A stretch of 64,000 nt of DNA, taken from the NCBI RefSeq assembly GCF_020510685.1, contig NZ_CP075185.1:1488001-1552000 (forward strand), given 5' to 3'. Below, one piece after another: positions 53,542 to 61,374 of this stretch (position 1 is its first letter; each line of letters begins with the position of its first letter). Source of the stretch: Dechloromonas denitrificans. GTDB taxonomy: Bacteria; Pseudomonadota; Gammaproteobacteria; Burkholderiales; Rhodocyclaceae. The position numbers and the translations under genes are program-made. The notes beneath the pieces were generated by a model. The model was given only the letters and a program-made list of their open reading frames with translations, did no database searches and was not told the DNA's origin.

Positions 53542-54399
53542 TCAGGGCTCGGTGGCAGGCGGGGCGGCGGTCAGCGTCACGGCCACGTCGCGCGGCGGAG
53601 CGAAATACGGCGCGCTGGTGACCAGGATGTGCGCCCCGGCGCGGGCATAGGCTTCGGCGTTGGCGGCATTGACGCCACCAGCCGCAGCAAGTCGCGTGCC
53701 CGGAAGCTGGCGATGCAGGCGATCGACCGCCTCGGGCGGCATTTTTTCCAGTTGCAGGATGTCGGCGCCGGCCGCCGCCCAGAGCGCCGCTTCGGCCTCG
53801 CTCGACACTTCGACGACGACGGCCCGCTCCGGCCACTGGCGGCGAAGCCGCGCTAGCGTTGCCGGCGGCGCTTCGTCGCCGAGAAAGGCGCGATGCTCGG
53901 CAAAAACCAGCAGGGTTTCCGACAGGCTCAGGCGGTGCGGGCTGGCCCCGGCGCAGAGCACGGCCTTCATCGCCGCGGCCTTGGTGCCGGGAAAGTTCTT
54001 CCGGGTGCATACAACGCTGGCCGCCGGATTGCCGCGCCGGGCGGCGGCGACGATCTCGGCGGTGCTGGTGGCGATTCCCGACAGGTACTCCATCAGGGTT
54101 TGCGCCGTTTTCCAGATGGCATGCAGGGCGCCGGCTTCGCCTTCGAGGCGCAGTATCTCGTCGCCGGCCGCCAGGCGTTCGCCGCTTGCGCGGCTGGCGC
54201 CGATCAGGCGAAGGCCGCGCAGTTGCGCCAGGCGCCCGACCTCTTCGCTGCCGCACAGCAGCATGGCGTAGCGGGCGCGGCAGATCAGTCTTCCCGGTTG
54301 TCGGTCGATGGCCAGGGCGAAGCTGGTCGCATCGCCGCAGGGGACATCTTCAAGCAGCAGGTTTTCCAGGAAGCTGTCGGGCAGCGTGTAGGGGTTCAT
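53542..54399 (-). CDS. modD: ModD, quinolinate phosphoribosyltransferase-like protein
   Basis: A 285-residue protein from the ATG at 54399 (MNPYTLPDSF). It has the NadC-like fold: N-terminal swapped domain, then TRKNFPGTKAAAMKAV and the barrel with ADILQLEKMPPEAV and AAGGVNAANAEAYA. ModD is a NadC paralogue found only in mod operons and its exact reaction is not established. It sits between modA and the NifX-like gene. Distinction from NadC rests on this context. Confidence 0.88.
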   Translation of the reverse strand: MNPYTLPDSFLENLLLEDVPCGDATSFALAIDRQPGRLICRARYAMLLCGSEEVGRLAQLRGLRLIGASRASGERLAAGDEILRLEGEAGALHAIWKTAQTLMEYLSGIATSTAEIVAAARRGNPAASVVCTRKNFPGTKAAAMKAVLCAGASPHRLSLSETLLVFAEHRAFLGDEAPPATLARLRRQWPERAVVVEVSSEAEAALWAAAGADILQLEKMPPEAVDRLHRQLPGTRLAAAGGVNAANAEAYARAGAHILVTSAPYFAPPRDVAVTLTAAPPATEP

Positions 54400-54413
54400 G
54401 CCGGGCGGGGCGC

Positions 54414-55178
<765 letters not shown>

Positions 55179-55249
55179 TTATGGGCGGGGGGCGGCCGAC
55201 CGTTCAGTCGCCTTGCGGCGTCCCGGCTGATCGGCCATGACGGGCTGCT

Positions 55250-56068
55250 TCAGGAATACTTGCAAAGAATGACGGCCGACGCCTTGAACACCGCGCAGGC
55301 CTGGCCGCCGACGACCAGCCCGAGATGCTCGACGCTGTCGTGGGTGACGACGGCGCAGACCGATTTGCCGCTTTTCAGGCTGAGCGTTATTTCGGCATTG
55401 ACCGGGCCGTCGTGGATCCGGGTGATTTCGCCCCACAGTTGATTGCGGGCGCTGGTCTTCACGGTCGGGTCGCTGAGCAGCAGCACCGACGAGGATTTGA
55501 CCAGGGCGTTGATTTCCATGCCGATGCTCAGTCCGAGGTTTTCGGCGGAGTCGATGGTGATGATGGCGACGATCTCGTTTTCGTCATCGAGCTTGATGCG
55601 GACTTCGTAATCGACATGGCCTTCGCGCAGGCCGACGATATGGCCGGCGAACTGGTTGCGGGCGCTGGTTTTCATCGACATGCGCTTGAGCAGTTGGCGA
55701 AACTGCTGGAAGTCGCTGGCTTGCCCGTCGTTCATGCTGGCCGACAGGCGGTCGAGGGCGGCCTGGTATTCGGCCTCGAGCGCCCGGTAGAGCGCGATGG
55801 TCTTGCGGCCGTGTTCGGTGAGCAGCGTGCCGCCGCCGTTCTTGCCCCCGGTCGAGCGGACCACCAGCGGCTGGTCGGCCAGGTTGTTCATTGCATCGAC
55901 GGCATCCCAGGCGGCCTTGTAGGACAGCGGCACGGCTTTTGCTGCCTGGGAAATCGAACCGTGTTGATCGATGGCTTCGAGCAGGCGGATGCGGGTATCG
56001 CCAAGAAAGGTGCCGAACTCGGTATCGACTTCAAGTTTGCCGCGCAGGCGGTGCAGGATCGTATCCAT
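55250..56068 (-). CDS. modE: Molybdate-responsive transcription regulator ModE
   Basis: A 272-residue regulator. The N-terminal LysR-like winged helix (IDQHGSISQAAKAVPLSYKAAWDAVDAMNN, about 30-58) binds DNA. Two C-terminal Mop/TOBE domains begin at MKTSARNQFAGHIVG and VKTSARNQLWGEITR and bind molybdate. It heads the mod operon (89 bases before modA). An inverted repeat 19 bases upstream may be its own operator. Confidence 0.95.
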   Translation of the reverse strand: MDTILHRLRGKLEVDTEFGTFLGDTRIRLLEAIDQHGSISQAAKAVPLSYKAAWDAVDAMNNLADQPLVVRSTGGKNGGGTLLTEHGRKTIALYRALEAEYQAALDRLSASMNDGQASDFQQFRQLLKRMSMKTSARNQFAGHIVGLREGHVDYEVRIKLDDENEIVAIITIDSAENLGLSIGMEINALVKSSSVLLLSDPTVKTSARNQLWGEITRIHDGPVNAEITLSLKSGKSVCAVVTHDSVEHLGLVVGGQACAVFKASAVILCKYS

Positions 56069-56086
56069 GGTTTCGTAATGTCGTAA

Positions 56087-56108
56087 GTTATACAGCGATG
56101 ACTATAAC
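56087..56108. promoter_or_regulatory. ModE-like box upstream of modE
   Basis: Inverted repeat GTTATA-N10-TATAAC, 19 bases before the modE start. It resembles the TATA-rich arms of the ModE operator (as I recall, CGNTATATA-N6-TATATNNCG), so autoregulation is likely. Confidence 0.45.
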
Positions 56109-56204
56109 CCAGCTTCGTTCCGATCAAATACCCGAAAAACGGTGTGGCGCTATGGTTGTCTTTACCAGACGGAGGCGACTACAGTGTCGCTGACCCGACA
56201 ATAA

Positions 56205-56230
56205 ATCGTTAGTATATTTTGTATATAGCG
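56205..56230. promoter_or_regulatory. ModE-like box upstream of the molbindin gene
   Basis: ATCGTTAGTATA-TTTTG-TATATAGCG: the right arm is a perfect ModE half-site (CGCTATATA on the other strand) and the left arm differs by one extra base. It lies 40 bases before the molbindin start and fits molybdate-dependent control by ModE. Confidence 0.55.
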
Positions 56231-56270
56231 AAAAGCGGGCCAGAATCCTTAACTCAGCCAGGAGAACCTC

Positions 56271-56699
56271 ATGAACGTCAGCGCACGCAATGTATTCAAG
56301 GGCAAGATCAGCGCCTTGGTCGATGGTGCCGTCAATGCCGAAGTCGAACTGACCCTGCCGGGCGGCGACAAAATTGTCGCAATCGTGACAGAGGGCAGCG
56401 TCAAATCGCTCGGCCTGGCGGTCGGCAAGGAGGCCGTCGCCTATGTCAAGGCACCGTGGGTCATGCTGCTGGCCGGGCCGGCCAATGTGAAGTTCTCGGC
56501 CCGTAACCAGTTGGCCGGAAAAGTCGCCAAGGTGCAGAAGGGCGCGGTCAATACCGAAGTCGGCATCGTCCTGCCCGGTGGTTCGATCGTGTACGCCGTG
56601 GTGACCAACGAAGCGGTGCTTGAACTCGGTTTGAAGGAAGGCAGCGAAGCCGCGGCGCTGATCAAGGCCAGCCACGTGATTCTCGGCGTGCCGGCCTGA
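56271..56699 (+). CDS. mop: Molbindin (di-Mop/TOBE molybdate-binding protein)
   Basis: A 142-residue cytosolic protein made of two Mop domains, starting at NVSARNVFKGKISAL and FSARNQLAGKVAKV. Molbindins store or buffer molybdate and tungstate as oligomers. CAGGAG precedes the ATG. It is divergent from modE and shares its control region, which has two ModE-like boxes. Confidence 0.93.
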   Translation: MNVSARNVFKGKISALVDGAVNAEVELTLPGGDKIVAIVTEGSVKSLGLAVGKEAVAYVKAPWVMLLAGPANVKFSARNQLAGKVAKVQKGAVNTEVGIVLPGGSIVYAVVTNEAVLELGLKEGSEAAALIKASHVILGVPA

Positions 56700-56850
56700 C
56701 CGTTATTGGCTTGCCGGGAAAAGGCGGTCGCGGCCCAAGCCGCTCTGAAAGTGTGTAGCACCCACTAGAGCATAGCCAGTCGTGGGGCGGAACTGGGCCA
56801 GCTATTGTAGCCAACAAAAGGTTGGTGAGTAGCAGATCAGCTTTCACTTT

Positions 56851-56862
56851 GCTTCGGCCAAG
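56851..56862 (+). repeat. 12-base direct repeat, left copy
   Basis: GCTTCGGCCAAG, matched exactly at 57540-57551. The two copies bracket the AT-richer orphan gene and a terminator, about 690 bases apart. Confidence 0.6.
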
Positions 56863-56881
56863 TCCGCACTGCATAGCATTC

Positions 56882-56913
56882 AAGGGAATCCTTCGGGGTT
56901 CCCTTCCCTTTTT
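56882..56913 (+). terminator. Intrinsic terminator with UUCG tetraloop
   Basis: A 10-bp stem (56882-56891 with 56896-56905; seven A-T/G-C pairs, one G-U) closed by TTCG and followed by CCC and five T. It probably ends the molbindin transcript. Confidence 0.85.
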
Positions 56914-56968
56914 GCATTGTTCTGTTGAATATGGTCTTGTACTATGAATAATCCTCAGCAGGAGAGCC

Positions 56969-57520
56969 ATGTTTGACTCTATCAAAAAACTGTTTTTTTC
57001 TGGCCGAGCCAAGCGGCTTTTAAGCTACGCAGATGGCATTTCAGAGGTGGCGTTGCTCACTGTGTATATGTCAATTACCACCTACATATCATCACAGAAT
57101 CCAGGCTTGGATAGGAATCGTGTGGCCCAAAGAGCGGCGGCATGGACAAACTATTTATTTGGTAGTGATTCTTCTGACCGCCACAGCAACCTCAACCTTG
57201 ATTATGAATATGCGAAGGCGGTTCAATGGTTGGATGACGATTCATCTGGCCTTCAAGAACTGGTCATACAGGGGTTGCGTATAAAGAACACGGTTTACCA
57301 TGCCAGAACCGGCACGGCTGAGTTGAAGGGGGCTGACCTATTGAAAGTGTTTGGGAGCCGCTATCCCGATGCGCCTGATTTGGATAAATACGCTGCATCT
57401 GTGCATTTATCTATGTGGGCATCTTTGACGAGCGAACAAAGGGACGAAGTATTCAATTACATCCGTACAGGCCCGTATGCGAAATATTTCAAGGGTTCCA
57501 AGTCGTTCGGATGGGATTGA
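56969..57520 (+). CDS. Hypothetical protein (AT-richer orphan gene)
   Basis: A 183-residue protein. CAGGAGA precedes the ATG. It has a hydrophobic N-terminal region (KKLFFSGRAKRLLSY...EVALLTVYMSITTYI) that may be a helix bundle rather than a membrane segment, then a polar body (HSNLNLDYEYAKAVQWLDDD, DEVFNYIRTGPYAKYFKG). No known motif. Base and codon use differ from the GC-rich neighbours, and 12-base direct repeats lie on both sides, consistent with acquisition by transfer. Confidence 0.7.
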   Translation: MFDSIKKLFFSGRAKRLLSYADGISEVALLTVYMSITTYISSQNPGLDRNRVAQRAAAWTNYLFGSDSSDRHSNLNLDYEYAKAVQWLDDDSSGLQELVIQGLRIKNTVYHARTGTAELKGADLLKVFGSRYPDAPDLDKYAASVHLSMWASLTSEQRDEVFNYIRTGPYAKYFKGSKSFGWD

Positions 57521-57823
57521 GCAACACCTAAGCTATAGAGCTTCGGCCAAGAACCCCCCCCTTTTTTTCACGTTGGGGCTTCTTCAGAAAGTGCAACACC
57601 CTTTCAGGGGGGGCGCGGCCGCTTTTTTTGTTGGGCCGGGAAAATGTTCCCTGCTGCCCTGCCGTTGCAGCGGATTGATGGATCAGGCCTCGCCCCCGCC
57701 TTGGCGCGAGGCGTTCTGGCTGTTGCTGGAACTTTGCCGCAAGGCGTTGTCGAATCGGGGCCGGAAAACCAATTTGCCGGCACGGTTTGAAACTGCTTCG
57801 ATCAATCTCTTCGGGAGACCGCT
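57521..57823. other. Non-coding gap
   Basis: 303 bases between the orphan gene and the small membrane protein. Includes the second GCTTCGGCCAAG repeat, an inverted repeat AAGCT-ATAG-AGCTT (57530-57543), homopolymer C and T tracts and no protein-like frame. The open frame across 57477-57899 has poor composition and is not called. Confidence 0.5.
57540..57551 (+). repeat. 12-base direct repeat, right copy
   Basis: Second GCTTCGGCCAAG, 20 bases after the orphan gene stop. Matches 56851-56862 exactly; flanking bases differ, so the repeat is sharply bounded. Confidence 0.6.
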
Positions 57824-58108
57824 ATGTCGAAATGGATCAACTTGCTCGCCCTGTCGTTCTTTACCGCCATCCTCGGTGAAACGGTATTTTTCGCGGTGAT
57901 CGACCCGCAGCTCCTCTATCTGTTCGGTGAGCCTGTTTCGTGGAGTCCGATGGTGGTCTATTCCGTGGGGTTTTTCATGTTCTGGGGCCTGACGGCTCTG
58001 ACGGCCGCCTTGGTGGCCTTGATGCAGAAATCCGCGGCAGCGGTTAACCGCGAGCCGGAACTTCGGGCTCGCCAGGCCCGGGACAAACAACTGCCGCGCT
58101 CGGCCTAA
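57824..58108 (+). CDS. Small two-helix membrane protein
   Basis: A 94-residue protein with two strong membrane helices (about 5-25 and 42-67) and a charged C-terminal tail. GGGAG precedes the ATG. No family is recognised with certainty. It is convergent with the di-heme cytochrome gene 35 bases away. Confidence 0.75.
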   Translation: MSKWINLLALSFFTAILGETVFFAVIDPQLLYLFGEPVSWSPMVVYSVGFFMFWGLTALTAALVALMQKSAAAVNREPELRARQARDKQLPRSA

Positions 58109-58143
58109 CCAAAAAACCATTGCTTGTCCCCCGCTCCGGCGGT

Positions 58144-59478
58144 TTACAGCGATTGCAGGAAGGCCTGCACGGCCTGGCGTTGCTCCCGGCTGGCCCGGGC
58201 GTAGCGGCGGCGGGCGGTTTCGGCTTCGCCGCCGTGCCAGAGGATGGCTTCCTCGGCGGTCCTCGCCCGGCCGTCGTGCAGCAGGCCGGTGTTCTCGTTG
58301 ATCGCCTGCAGCGCGCCGAGGCCCCACAGCGGTGCGGTGCGCCACTGGCGGCCGCTGGCCAGATGGTCCGGACGGCCATCGGCCAGTGGCGCCCCCATGT
58401 CGTGCAGCAGTAGGTCGGTGTAGGGTGCGAAAACCTGGCGCGACAGGCGCGGATTGTGCGCCACCTCGCCGGTCAGCAGCGCCGGGCGATGGCAGGTGGC
58501 GCAGCCCAGTTCGGCGAATAGCGCGGCGCCTTTCTTGACCGTCGGGTCGTCGCTCTGCCGGCGGGGTGGCGGGGCGAGGTTGGCCAGGTAGAACTCGATC
58601 TCGGCCAGTTGCACCTCACTCAGCTCCGGCTTGCCGCCGTTGGGCGCGGTACTGCAGGCCGATTGTGCCGGGGTGCAGTTTTCGCCGGGGAACAGCGGCG
58701 AGGTGATGCCCATGTCGCCGATGAAGGCGCCGGCGATCTGCTGTTTCAGGTTGGGCATGTTGGCCTTGAGGCCGAAGCGGCCGGCCACCTGCTGGCCGGT
58801 CGCCCGGTCGGTGACGCGATTGACCGTGCCGCGCACACCATCCGCTTTCTTCTCGGCGGCCAGCGCCGCCAGCGTCTTGTCGTCGACGGCATCGAGCAGG
58901 CCGAGACCGGCGACGTGCGGCGAAACGCGCAGCGAAACCAGCACCTTGCCGAGCGGGCCGTAGGCCAGTTCGGAGAAGCGCACGCTCGGCCAGCGCAGGG
59001 CCACCGCGCTGCCGTCCGCCAGGCGTACCTGCTTGTGGCGCCAATGCAGTTGGGCGCGGCCTTCGCCGGGCACGCCGGGAATCCCTTCCTCGTTCAACTG
59101 GTCGCCGTAGGCCGGGTGCGGCAGCGGCCCACCCTGCGCATTGCGGCCGGGGATCGAGAGGCGGACGAGCATCGACTGCATGCGCTCGGCCGGCTGTTCC
59201 GGGGCGCCGCCCCGGCCGTTCTTGGCGTGGCAGGAGATGCAGGCCAGGCGGTTGTAAAGCGGGCCGAGGCCGTCGACGGTGGTGTCGTTGGCCGGGGCGA
59301 TTACCCAGCTCTGGCGGAACAGGCTGCGGCCCCGCCGGAAGCGTTCGTTTTCGTCGCCGTTCAGGCCGGCCAACGGCCGACTGAGGACTTCGCGGTCGGT
59401 CGCCGGCGCGGGTTCATCGGCGCGGGCCAGCGGTGCCAGCAGGCAGGCGCCAAGCAGAAGGAGGATAGGCGCTCTCAT
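58144..59478 (-). CDS. Di-heme c-type cytochrome, DHOR/thiol oxidoreductase family
   Basis: A 444-residue periplasmic protein from the ATG at 59478, with a signal peptide (1-19). Two heme c motifs are present: CISCH (near residue 80) and CATCH (near residue 350), with the family end pattern RTAPLWGLGALQAIN...LLHDGRART. It resembles MauG/CcpA-like di-heme oxidoreductases annotated as thiol oxidoreductases. It is the last gene of the TonB-receptor operon, overlapping the binding-protein gene by 4 bases. Confidence 0.88.
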   Translation of the reverse strand: MRAPILLLLGACLLAPLARADEPAPATDREVLSRPLAGLNGDENERFRRGRSLFRQSWVIAPANDTTVDGLGPLYNRLACISCHAKNGRGGAPEQPAERMQSMLVRLSIPGRNAQGGPLPHPAYGDQLNEEGIPGVPGEGRAQLHWRHKQVRLADGSAVALRWPSVRFSELAYGPLGKVLVSLRVSPHVAGLGLLDAVDDKTLAALAAEKKADGVRGTVNRVTDRATGQQVAGRFGLKANMPNLKQQIAGAFIGDMGITSPLFPGENCTPAQSACSTAPNGGKPELSEVQLAEIEFYLANLAPPPRRQSDDPTVKKGAALFAELGCATCHRPALLTGEVAHNPRLSRQVFAPYTDLLLHDMGAPLADGRPDHLASGRQWRTAPLWGLGALQAINENTGLLHDGRARTAEEAILWHGGEAETARRRYARASREQRQAVQAFLQSL

Positions 59479-60779
59479 GCTCCGGCCTCCTCGAGTAGTT
59501 GGCGGGCCGCCGTGCGGTTGCGGCTGGCGGCGGCGCTCCAGGCGATTTCCGCCGGCGTCGGTGTGCCGGGGTTTTCGCCTTCCAGGCGCTGGCCGATCAG
59601 GCGGTGAAGGGCCGGATCGTTGGCGGCGGCTTCGTCGAGCGGCGGCGTGCTGAGCAAGGTGCGGACGGCCGGCACTGGCTTGCCGGCCTGCTCGGCTGCC
59701 TGCAGGCGGCGCCACAGCCCGGTCAATTCGTCGTGCGGTTCGATCAGCATCTGCTGGAACAGGCTGGCCGACGTGGCCAGGCGCGGGCGGGCGGCGGCGC
59801 TGTCGAATTGCAGGCCGCCGGCAGCGGCTGCGGCAAAGGGGTTGAAGGAGGTTTTCGGCAAGCCGGCATAGGCGTCGGGTCGGATCGGCAGGCGGCGGAT
59901 GTCCGGGTGAGCGAGCAGCTTCTGGCCGCCCGTCGACAGCAGGAAATTGACGAAGGCGGCGGCGCCGTCGGGGTTGGCACAATCGCGGGTGACGGCGACA
60001 TGGGCCGGATTGAGGCCGGTGTGGCGCGGGTAGATGAAGCTGAGCGGCGCCCCGTTGGCAATCGCCGAATTGACGAAGAAATCGATCGACAAGCCAACGG
60101 CGCAGCGGCCGGCGGTGATCTCATCGGTCACGAAGGTCGAGCCGCGGTCGACCTGGCGGGCATTGGCCGAAATTTCGCTCCACAGCGCCCAGCCGCGCTG
60201 CCAGCCGTAGGCCTGGAGGACGATTTCGACCATCGGCGGGGCGAAGCCGACCCGGGCCGGGACGGGCAGGGCGATCAGCCCGGCCAGGCGCGGATCGGTC
60301 AGGTCGTCCCAGTCGGTCGGCAGCGGCAGGCCGCGGGCGGCCAGCGCGGACGGCGCAACGACAAAGCCGAAGCCGGCGATTTCGCTGGCCGTGTAGAAGC
60401 CGGCCGGGTCGGCCAGCTCGGTCTGGCCGACATGGTCGGGCAGCGCCTGGCGGTCGATCGGCAGCTTGCGCCAGACGCCCGCCGTGGCGAGGCGGGCAAA
60501 GGTGCGCGGCGAGGCCGACCAGTAGACGTCGGCGCCGCCGTGGCCGGGCTGCTGCAGGTAGGGCGCGGCATCGTTCGGCATGCGCCAGACGACGCGCAGG
60601 CGGTATTGCGGGTAAGCCTTTTCGAAAGCGGCTTCGATCCGCGAGACGAATTCGTCCGCGTAGCTGGTGACGACGGTCACGGTCTGCGGCGCGGCGAAAG
60701 CTGGGCCGGCCAGGCTCAGGCCGAGCAGGCCGGCGCCCTGGATGAATTGCCGGCGGCTGTTCTTGAAAGGGACGTTCAT
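59475..60779 (-). CDS. Tat-exported ABC-type substrate-binding protein, Fe(III)/AfuA-like
   Basis: A 434-residue solute-binding protein from the ATG at 60779 (MNVPFKNS). A twin-arginine signal SRRQFIQGAGLLGLSLAG directs folded export. The body matches iron/thiamine/putrescine-type binding proteins (VVTSYADEFVSRIEAAFEK, ADVYWSASP). A C-terminal extension of about 110 residues beyond the binding fold is unusual. No ABC permease or ATPase gene is nearby, so it may work with a distant transporter or sense a ligand. It overlaps its neighbours by 4 bases on both sides. Confidence 0.82.
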   Translation of the reverse strand: MNVPFKNSRRQFIQGAGLLGLSLAGPAFAAPQTVTVVTSYADEFVSRIEAAFEKAYPQYRLRVVWRMPNDAAPYLQQPGHGGADVYWSASPRTFARLATAGVWRKLPIDRQALPDHVGQTELADPAGFYTASEIAGFGFVVAPSALAARGLPLPTDWDDLTDPRLAGLIALPVPARVGFAPPMVEIVLQAYGWQRGWALWSEISANARQVDRGSTFVTDEITAGRCAVGLSIDFFVNSAIANGAPLSFIYPRHTGLNPAHVAVTRDCANPDGAAAFVNFLLSTGGQKLLAHPDIRRLPIRPDAYAGLPKTSFNPFAAAAAGGLQFDSAAARPRLATSASLFQQMLIEPHDELTGLWRRLQAAEQAGKPVPAVRTLLSTPPLDEAAANDPALHRLIGQRLEGENPGTPTPAEIAWSAAASRNRTAARQLLEEAGA

Positions 60780-61366
60780 GCGTGTTCTCCCGTCTGATGC
60801 AGTGTTTTTGTCCGACCGATGAACGGCATGTGAACGCCCGTTGCCGATGGCTGGACCGGTGTCGCGAAAAACCAGCTTTCCAGCGCGGCACGGTTGCCTT
60901 CGAGTTCTATTGCCAGCCCGCCGGTAAATTGGCGCCAGGCTGCCAGATGCTTTTCCGGCACGACGCACAGGCAGGGAATCTCCCGGCTCATGATCTCCAG
61001 CATCTCGGCGCTGAAGCCTTCGCCATGCGCTTCCAGTCCGGAAAAACGGTTGAAGACGGCGAGATTGGCTCCTTCCTCGGCGATGCGGCGCAAAACCGCG
61101 CTGGCCTCGGCGATGCCGGCGGTGTCGAGGCGGCAGGAAGTGGAATGCTGGCCGAGGTCGTGGGTGATCGGGTAGAGCTTGCCGTCGTCGAGATCGACCA
61201 GCGAAAACGCGCAGCCGTGCCGGCCCTGGTGCATCTCCTGGACCAGGCCGCGAACCCGCCAGCCGCGGTTGATCAGGGAAATGGCGAAGCCGGCGACGAG
61301 GTCGTCGATACCGCCGTTGTCGCGTTGCACGACGGCGGCAATGGCGGGCTTGATCAGGTGGTTCAT
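60776..61366 (-). CDS. DUF2478 domain protein
   Basis: A 196-residue protein from the ATG at 61366 with a strong TAGGAGGT ribosome site. It matches the DUF2478 pattern: an N-terminal IAAVVQRDNGGIDDLVAGFA strand-loop, then SCRLDTAGIAEAS and AVFNRFSGLEAHGEGF. The fold is NTPase-like but a full P-loop is not visible. Function is unknown; relatives are often annotated beside molybdenum or metal genes, from memory. It follows the TonB receptor by 8 bases. Confidence 0.8.
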   Translation of the reverse strand: MNHLIKPAIAAVVQRDNGGIDDLVAGFAISLINRGWRVRGLVQEMHQGRHGCAFSLVDLDDGKLYPITHDLGQHSTSCRLDTAGIAEASAVLRRIAEEGANLAVFNRFSGLEAHGEGFSAEMLEIMSREIPCLCVVPEKHLAAWRQFTGGLAIELEGNRAALESWFFATPVQPSATGVHMPFIGRTKTLHQTGEHA

Positions 61367-61374
61367 GTGACCTC

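Larger units (their letters stand above)
56700..56968. other. Non-coding gap with terminator and one 12-base repeat
   Basis: 269 bases between molbindin and the orphan gene. It holds the GCTTCGGCCAAG repeat (56851-56862) and an intrinsic terminator. No gene is convincing. Base composition drops in GC toward the right. Confidence 0.55.

Noticed and set aside
56700..57600. Possible integron attC-type recombination sites around the orphan gene.
   Set aside because: The core GTTRRRY and RYYYAAC elements are not present with the right spacing; only the 12-base repeats are supported.
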